A DNA stretch of 34,339 bases from Anncaliia algerae PRA339 (Eukaryota; Microsporidia; Tubulinosematidae), in contig KK365132.1 in NCBI GenBank assembly GCA_000385875.2, forward strand, positions 192,415 through 226,753, written 5' to 3'. Both the position numbers and the translations under genes were made by a program. The number at the start of each line of letters is the position of its first letter. The first letter of the stretch is position 1. Of this stretch, positions 28,239-34,339 are shown piece after piece. The notes beneath the pieces are model-generated. The model was not told where the DNA came from. It searched no databases and was given only the letters and a program-made list of their open reading frames with translations.

Positions 28239-31046
28239 ACTGAATAAATAATTTATGAGTTTAATTGACAGTATTTTTGCTATTTAATAAACCAAAATTT
28301 TATCTCATTTTTAACATTATAAATGCTAAAATTTATTATTTTTTGGGAGAGAGTAAAAAAATTTACTTGATTAATCGAGATAGCAAATAAAATGTATATT
28401 TTTTTGCATAAAAAGACAGGATTAAGAGGACTTCCTGCGCAATATTTGTTTTTGAATGCAAAGGTAAAAAGAATACTTCTCAATAACTATAAGTAAATCA
28501 TATTTTCCCTATAAATAAGCCTAAAAATCATATAATTGATAAATGTACATTTATCCTACTTTAGTTTCTCTATGATCTTCAATTTTTTACAATTATAGCA
28601 CAACAATCTCTTATGACTAAACAAACATATCTGAAAGTTTTTTTTCTTTTTAAATTTTCTAATTATCAAATTAGAAAATTTGGTTTGATTTTTAATGAAA
28701 AATGGTAATGCAATAAAAAATTCATATGAATCATATTATTTATTTATATTTTTTTATGTACTTATTAATAATTTAATTATGAACCTTAAACATTATGTAA
28801 TAGATATAAGAATATAAAAGTTGTATTTCTTAAGTAGTAAATATTATGTATCTATTTTATAATATTTTATTAGAGAAAGATAATATGTTTTGATTATACT
28901 TCTATTTTTTTTAGTTTTTCATTTGTATCTTGAATCAATACAACCTCAAACTTTCTTAATAACAATGTTTAAAGTTTAATTTATTACAATGATTGAATTA
29001 AGCGTAATAATTTTATTAATATATTAAGAAATTATATTTTACCTTATATGCCAATTTTACCAATAATAAATCAAGTTTCAAATTTTAGCTATCTTTAATA
29101 AAATTAATCTTTTATAGATTTACTATAAATTATTTTAATGTAAAAATACTTTATTATGTATATTATCTCAAATACTGAAAATATTTGAAAAAATGTTACT
29201 GATTTATATTTAAACAATGTATTTCAAGAGATTTTAATTGCCTAGAATGTAATTACTAAAAAAATTTGTAAATTAAAAACTATTTATAGGGAAATTTATG
29301 TAGAAATACGATTTAAAAGCTAAAAGAATTTAAAAATAATTTTCTATTTTTTAATTTCTTTTTAAAAAATTTAAAATTTCATAGAAAGATTTCTAGAAAT
29401 TTTAATTAAATATTATTGACATCAGTAATTCTTTAGCATTAAAAACTTTGAATAGGTTAACAAGAATAGCACTTAAAAAGGTAAAGATTCAATTGGTTAA
29501 TAACAAAGAAATGTTTTATGAACACTATGCCTGGAAGAGCAAGCTTCGTCGTATAAAGTGACGAAACCATGCTAAAATTCAAATGCAAAAATCACAGAAA
29601 AGATCCTTTTATATAAGAGTGGCGCAATCTACATGATTGAAGTAGCTAAATAAATATATAAAATCTTTGGTTCTCTTCTTTATAATAAAAATCAGAAATT
29701 ATTTACCTATAATTTGCTCTCAATTCATGCCTGCCTCTATAATTTTATCAAATGAAAATAAGAAGCAATGATAAACTTTTATAGAAGGATTATGCTTTTT
29801 ATTTTATGCCATAAATATTAATTTATTGCCAAAAAAATGAAAATAACAAACAATTTGTAGAAGACATTTGTAATCAACTTAAGCATTGGGGTAAAAAATA
29901 AAAGATACTAAACGTATGCACAGAAAGAATTTTAGGTAGAGTTGTCTTTAATTTTAATGGCAGGTGCAACTTTTTAATATTTTTATAAAGATAGATAGCT
30001 TTTTTTAAGTTTTCTCCATTTTTGCTTCTTTATTTGATGCCCATTGTATTTATTTAATGAAGCAAATTTAAATTAAAAATATGTACTTTTTTATTGCATG
30101 AATCTTTACTTCTTGTATGATATTGTCATCTTCTACAAAAAGCTTTAAACAGAAGTGTTTTAAATATATATTTTATATTTTGTAGGCTTTAAATCTTCAA
30201 AATACAATTTCCATATTTGTCGACATAGTTTATACTTTTTAGGACCTTTCTTAATCTTGTTTAAATATTCTTGGAATCAAAAATAAATTATTAGTATGTT
30301 TTTTAGCGTTTTTAGATATACTTGTGCTAAACTTTATAAAGAATATTTAGCAACAAAAAGAACTGATTTTTATAATGGTATTTCTGTTTTGGGAAACATT
30401 TGGATGAATAAAAAAGATCTATCATAAATAAAGTTATAAATAAATAGTAAGAATGAAGATATATAAAAACATCCCCTATCCCACAAAAGAAGGATTATAA
30501 TATAAAAAATAATAAATAAGAATAATAATGAAAAATATAAAATTTAAAATATCTCATATGTGGCTTCTCGCCATCATCTTATGACAATACATACACTGGA
30601 ATATGAAAAAGTTATTTATAGACGTTGTCTATAAAAATTAAAAAATTCAACAAAATAAAATACCTTTTAACAAATTTGTTAGAAAATACTAACATTATTA
30701 TTTCCCCGCCAAAGTGCGCAGAAATAAAAATATAAATACGAAGAATTAAATAAACCATATTTCCTTTAAATATTAATAGAACTAATAAAAATATATATAA
30801 GCCCAAAGGTATAGGGAAGGAGCTTAAAGCTCTATATCTCAGAAACTTACAAGACAAAGTGTTCCGGGCATATCACAAAATTAAAGAAAAACAAGAATAC
30901 GAAAAACTGGAAAAAAATATTAAAGTTTCGGTCTGACTAAGTATTTATTTCTACTTTTAAGCCTTCTTGAATAAAATATGTATTTTATAAATTAAATCAA
31001 TCTTTAAAAAAATACCAATTAATATATGTAAATTAATTATAAAAAG
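28239..31046. other. 2.8-kb AT-rich spacer with relic patches
   Basis: No intact gene. Two patches look like decayed coding DNA. One, at about 29520-29645, has higher GC. The other, 30754-30936, is an open plus-strand stretch of 60 codons without an ATG whose residues look protein-like (ELKALYLRNLQDKVF). The family of neither can be named. The minus frame at 30612-30857 overlaps the second patch and is probably its shadow. Confidence 0.5.
30754..30936 (+). pseudogene. Relic coding stretch, family unknown
   Basis: Sixty open codons ending in TGA, bounded upstream by an in-frame stop and with no start codon. The second half reads as a charged helix (AYHKIKEKQEYEKLEKN), and the first half contains GIGKELKALYLRNLQ. 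The GC content is above that of the flanks. It may be the eroded C-terminus of a host gene or of a mobile element; I see no diagnostic motif for either. Confidence 0.3.
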
Positions 31047-32072
31047 TCATGTTTTATTATTATTAATAGAATCATAGAAAATTAAATAAACATATCTGAA
31101 ATGCATACAAAAAGACCCTACAACACCAGAATATGTGTAATATTGTTTATCGGCCTCCTTATACATAATATTTAGTAAATCTTCAAATGTATAGTCTTCA
31201 AAACAAAATAGATTATTTTGTAAACATTTGTAGCTATTTTTTAAATCATTAAAGGAAAATCTTTTTGCAAGCGTTTCTTTATATTCGTACAAATTTAAAG
31301 GTCTCTCATTTACCTCTTTGTAAGAATAAAAATTAAAGTAATATGTAATAAAAGAAATTGATGAGATAAAATATATATGTTCTCTAAAGGTTTTATATTT
31401 AAATTGACACAAATCATCTATTATTTTAGTAAATTTAGAACAGATGGATGCATTTAAAAATCCATTAAGATTCTTATGTCTTTCAATTAAATAATCTTTC
31501 AGTTTATTTTGATATTTTATATCACAGATTATATTCTTGAGGAATATTTTATTATCAATACTAATCTCATAATATGCTTCAAAAGCTTTAGTGTTGTAAT
31601 TAAGTAGTAGATCATAGTATTCATAAGATCGTTTCCTTTTTTTAAATCCAGGACAATTTAATGCTTCATCTTTAACATAAAATTCACCATTTCTAATTTT
31701 TTGTTTTCCGTGTTTTAAATCGTTTTCAACTGTTTTAGATGAATCTTGACAAAATATGCCCCGTTCTTCGCAAGGTTTCAATGAATCCTTGACTACTTCA
31801 GCATAAGTTCTTGAAATAAGTGGTTTTGTTACCAGTTTTTCTACAGCAGGACTTTCTTCTTTGTCTAAAGGATTTTGATTTCTGAGAACTTCATCTGTAT
31901 TTTGATGTATTTTTTGACCTAATTCATCGACATTGCCATTTATTAGTTCTGTTTCTTCGTCAGAATCAAATAAATTTCTTGGAAGATAGAAGATGGGATT
32001 CTTTTCGTTTTCATGATTACAACTGTTAATAATAAAAACGGGATACATGCAAAATAAATATGCCATAGTCAT
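31047..32072 (-). CDS. Hypothetical secreted protein with a basic NLS-like cluster
   Basis: A 341-residue protein I do not recognise. Residues 3-18 (MAYLFCMYPVFIINSC) form a hydrophobic start that could be a signal peptide. Residues 20-140 are polar, rich in Glu, Asp, Asn and Lys, and probably disordered. They lead to KKRKR (144-148), a classical-type monopartite nuclear localisation motif. The rest (150-335) looks folded, aromatic and helical, with 8 cysteines (183, 211, 222, 283, 290 and others). A signal peptide together with a nuclear signal is the pattern of some parasite effectors sent to the host nucleus; that is a hypothesis from sequence only. Met3 could also be the start. The gene is isolated, facing away from the repeat copies on the right. 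An alternative is a membrane-anchored or nuclear-envelope protein. Confidence 0.68.
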   Translation of the reverse strand: MTMAYLFCMYPVFIINSCNHENEKNPIFYLPRNLFDSDEETELINGNVDELGQKIHQNTDEVLRNQNPLDKEESPAVEKLVTKPLISRTYAEVVKDSLKPCEERGIFCQDSSKTVENDLKHGKQKIRNGEFYVKDEALNCPGFKKRKRSYEYYDLLLNYNTKAFEAYYEISIDNKIFLKNIICDIKYQNKLKDYLIERHKNLNGFLNASICSKFTKIIDDLCQFKYKTFREHIYFISSISFITYYFNFYSYKEVNERPLNLYEYKETLAKRFSFNDLKNSYKCLQNNLFCFEDYTFEDLLNIMYKEADKQYYTYSGVVGSFCMHFRYVYLIFYDSINNNKT

Positions 32073-32323
32073 TTTTTAATGAGGGTAAATTAAAAAATAT
32101 ATTTCTTTTTATGATGCAGAAAAATATTTAAAGAATTATTAACTAGAAAATATATGAATATAGTTTCTAAAGTTCCACTATTATAGTGCTAAAAATTAAA
32201 ATATAATTATTAATGTATTAAAAGATAAATTAAACCAAAGATGGAATATCTTGTCTTAATTAAAAAATTCATATATATTATTCCAAATGAATTAATATGG
32301 AATAATTTTTATTGTAAGATTAA

Positions 32324-32603
32324 TTTTATAAAAAATACGGGTCTAGTAAACAAAACGGTCTACATTAAATTTAAGGCGTTGAAAAACTGCACCCATTGTA
32401 ATTTTGGCATTAGTGGGATTCGAACCCACCTGAAAGATCGAAATCTGAACGTCATACCACTGAGCCGGAAATACGATTTCTATTTGAAACTAATATTATA
32501 TTATACCTATTTGTTATAAAACAAAATAATAGTAGAACATGAAAAATGAACATAAAAATTGGTAAAAAATTTTTTCCTATTCTTTCAATAAACTAACAAA
32601 CAT
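32324..32603. repeat. Dispersed repeat, copy 1 (contains tRNA-like sequence)
   Basis: About 280 bp alignable end to end with 34058-34339. The left end (TTTTATAAAAAATACGGG) and the right part (from about 32505 to 32603) are nearly identical between copies; the middle, with the tRNA-like body, is more diverged. The copies are in the same orientation, 1.73 kb apart. The right limit is unknown because copy 2 reaches the window edge. Confidence 0.88.
32405..32474 (-). pseudogene. Degenerate tRNA-like sequence in repeat copy 1
   Basis: On the minus strand it has a good A box (GGCTCAGTGGTA) and a perfect T arm GTGGG-TTCGAAT-CCCAC with a consensus B box. The 3' acceptor strand would be TAATGCC plus A73, but the 5' strand (GTATTTC) does not pair with it. 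The D and anticodon stems also pair poorly. The spacing and the D-region wording are nearest to a tRNA-Gly. It is not a usable tRNA, but it may keep RNA polymerase III promoter activity. Confidence 0.65.
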
Positions 32604-34057
32604 TTTATTAGTTTAATTTAAAAAAAGTTTTTAATGTTGCAATATATTTATGTCCACTGAATATAATGCGAAGAATAGAAATAATGAATGTGCCAACATA
32701 AATATATAAACGTATATTAAAAGCAAAATTAATTTCTCCCAATACATTTCTTAAGAAAATTTAGTTTAACTGAAAATAATAATTTAAAATATTCTAAAAT
32801 CCATTCAAATCATAATTTTTAGCATATATGGCACTTCTTCACTTCTATTCAATTTTAAAAATCGATCCAAAGAAGATATAATTTTGTGAATGGCTGTAAG
32901 AGCATGACAAATCAAATTTTAAAGGATGTATCTTGACATTGAAAAAATATAAATACAAGCATAAAGAATATTTTTGCCCCAAATGTTTCATTAGATCTAT
33001 AAAAATTAGTTTTACAGGATTTTGAATTTTATTCTCTATTTTCATATAATGCATAGAATAATTTTCTTTTTTATTATATGTTCCCCAAATTGCTATAGGA
33101 TGTTTCTTAATTATTTAACGAAAATATTATAAAATAAAACACTTAAATCCAGAGAGTTAGCAAAGTTTAAAATCTTCATTACATATTATAAATTTGCCCC
33201 TTGTATATCTTTTCATTCAAAAATATATTTCATAAAAAGATACTATAAAATTGCTGCATTTCGGGCGGCGGAAGTTTTTTAAAAAAAACTATTTTTTTAA
33301 TCCATTTTTATTTATTCTTTCTTCCTTTCTGAATAATAATCTTGTGCATTTTAAGGTATTTCTACGTTTAAATTTCATTAGATCTAAATTAAATTATTCC
33401 ATCTAAATTATATTTAATTAAATTAAATTTTCTTTTTTGAAATTAATTTAGATCTAAAATGCAACAAAAATAGTCTGCCTTCCTTTATATTTATTACATC
33501 TATAAAATTTTATTACCATATCAATAAGTTTTATAGATACAAATCAAAAAACTTTATGCTTCAATCTGTTACATATAGAAAACATTTGACATAATAAATA
33601 TAAGTGCTTTTGATAAATATTTACAAATACTTAAAATGTTAAATATATATTCCTCCTAAAATATGCACAAATGTATCTTGTTATTTCCCCCTAAGAAACC
33701 TTGAGTGGGGACGGAAATATCAATCAATCAGATCATAAATAAATTTTTTTTCTGGAATATTTTTGAATTTGTGTGTTTATTTGTTATATTTCAGTAATAT
33801 TTTGCTTTTAGTTTCCTTTTTGGTTTTATTAAAAATATCAAGTTTTTTTGATTAAAGGATCTTTTCTTTAAAATACGGGGTTTAATTAGCGAATTTTTTC
33901 ATATCTTTTTTGTATTATTTATGGTACCGGTTTCTAATTTTGTAAAATAATATTTGATTCTTCATTTCGTTTTTTCTTTTTATCATATCTAATATATTTT
34001 TGATTTAGATTTCTTCTTTTAATGATTAATTTGTTTTTAATTATCTTACTATATTTG
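32604..34057. other. 1.45-kb AT-rich spacer between repeat copies
   Basis: No gene seen. It contains an imperfect inverted repeat with TAGATCTAAATT-type arms (about 33376-33462), a stem-like sequence at 33682-33719 (TATTTCC and GGAAATA arms), and a small G-rich spot at about 33260 (CGGGCGGCGG). The minus frame at 32845-33054 is not convincing. Confidence 0.5.
33376..33462. repeat. Imperfect fold-back (inverted repeat) with AGATCT arms
   Basis: TAGATCTAAATTAAATT near the left end and AATTAATTTAGATCTA near the right end are reverse complements with one indel. The arms also include CAT and ATG outward, with small gaps. The loop is A/T-rich with internal ATTTAATTAAATT symmetry. It may be a small fold-back/MITE-like relic or a chance product of AT richness; the AGATCT cores make pure chance less likely. 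Confidence 0.4.
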
Positions 34058-34106
34058 TTTTATAAAAAATACGGGTCTAGTAAACAAAACGGACTACATT
34101 AAATTT

Positions 34107-34129
34107 GGGGCGCTGAAAAACTGCGCCCC
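34107..34129. repeat. GC hairpin inside repeat copy 2
   Basis: A perfect 7-bp G/C stem with a 9-base loop, remarkable in DNA this poor in G+C. On the minus strand it lies about 10 bases downstream of the tRNA-like 3' end, so it would be in the trailer of a polymerase III transcript. The copy-1 equivalent (about 32374-32395) has lost most pairs. Confidence 0.6.
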
Positions 34130-34139
34130 GTTGTAATTT

Positions 34140-34210
34140 TGGCATCAGTGGGATTCGAACCCACCTATGAGGAATGAAATCTGAACATTATACCACTGAG
34201 CCAGAAATAC
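34140..34210 (-). pseudogene. Degenerate tRNA-like sequence in repeat copy 2
   Basis: On the minus strand: TGGCTCAGTGGTATAAT (A box), an unpaired anticodon region, then GTGGG-TTCGAAT-CCCAC and TGATGCC plus A. The T arm is perfect. The 5' acceptor strand does not match the 3' strand. TCAGTGGTA and CTGATGC resemble tRNA-Gly. As in copy 1, both internal polymerase III boxes remain while the cloverleaf is lost. Confidence 0.65.
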
Positions 34211-34339
34211 AATTTTTATTGTAAACAAATATTATATGATACCTACTTGTTATAAAACAAAATAATAGTAGAATATGAAAAATGAACATAAAAATTGGTA
34301 AAAAAATTTTTCCTATTCTTTCAATAAATTAACAAACAT

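Larger units (their letters stand above)
34058..34339. repeat. Dispersed repeat, copy 2, cut by the window edge
   Basis: Same order as copy 1: TTTTATAAAAAATACGGGTCTAG, hairpin region, tRNA-like body, then the conserved tail ending in TTAACAAACAT at the window edge. It keeps a perfect GC stem (GGGGCGC at 34107-34113, GCGCCCC at 34123-34129) that is decayed in copy 1. Confidence 0.88.

Noticed and set aside
30612-30857. 81-codon minus frame
   Set aside because: Overlaps the better plus-strand relic and has random hydrophobic composition.
32241-32519. 92-codon plus frame over repeat copy 1
   Set aside because: Runs antisense through the tRNA-like sequence; the translated CNFGISGIRTHL stretch is simply the tRNA T arm read as protein.

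Overview
The window reads as nuclear DNA of a microsporidian (obligate intracellular fungal relative) with a large, very AT-rich genome. By eye, G+C is roughly a fifth to a quarter. Genes are single uninterrupted frames that are often shorter than their yeast or human counterparts. The recognisable set is eukaryotic core machinery: CPSF-100/Cft2, fibrillarin, LUC7, MAK16, ORC2, TRM1 and guanylate kinase. Beside these lie short secreted proteins of the kind microsporidia make. Long spacers without genes and an ISXO2/Merlin-type transposon suggest a large-genome lineage (Edhazardia- or Hamiltosporidium-like); this placement is inference, not proof.

Layout: 1-87 holds the possible tail of a frame entering from the left. 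1517-2503 (-) is an unknown protein with an N-terminal hydrophobic anchor. 6022-7950 (-) is the CPSF-100-like subunit. 11419-12204 (+) is fibrillarin. 13657-14709 (+) is an ER-type lysophospholipid acyltransferase, convergent with a small secreted beta-trefoil-like protein at 14776-15264 (-). A broken ISXO2/Merlin-like element with terminal inverted repeats lies at 15901-16929. A compact gene island follows at 17151-20537: second secreted beta-trefoil-like protein (+), dUTPase-like protein (+), LUC7 (-), MAK16 (+), ORC2 (-), with tail-to-tail gaps of only 17 and 21 bp. 22507-23420 is an assembly gap. 23553-24785 (+) is TRM1 and 25211-25693 (+) an orphan helical protein. A tRNA-Ala(CGC) (27519-27590, -) sits head-to-head with guanylate kinase (27666-28238, +). 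31047-32072 (-) is an unknown protein with a signal-like N-terminus and a basic KKRKR cluster. The right end carries two copies of a >=280-bp repeat (32324 and 34058 to the window edge) that encloses a degenerate tRNA-like sequence with good A- and B-box matches.

The known genes serve housekeeping RNA work (rRNA 2'-O-methylation, 60S assembly, U1 5' splice-site recognition, mRNA 3'-end formation, tRNA G26 methylation), DNA replication and nucleotide supply, and membrane lipid remodelling. The signal-bearing proteins are the candidates for contact with the host cell. Several genes have an AATAAA hexamer overlapping or within a few bases of the stop codon, implying very short 3' UTRs. The points most worth a second look are the dUTPase-fold protein lacking motifs II and V, the two secreted trefoil-like genes on either side of the transposon, the tRNA-containing repeat family, and the possible secreted, nucleus-targeted protein.
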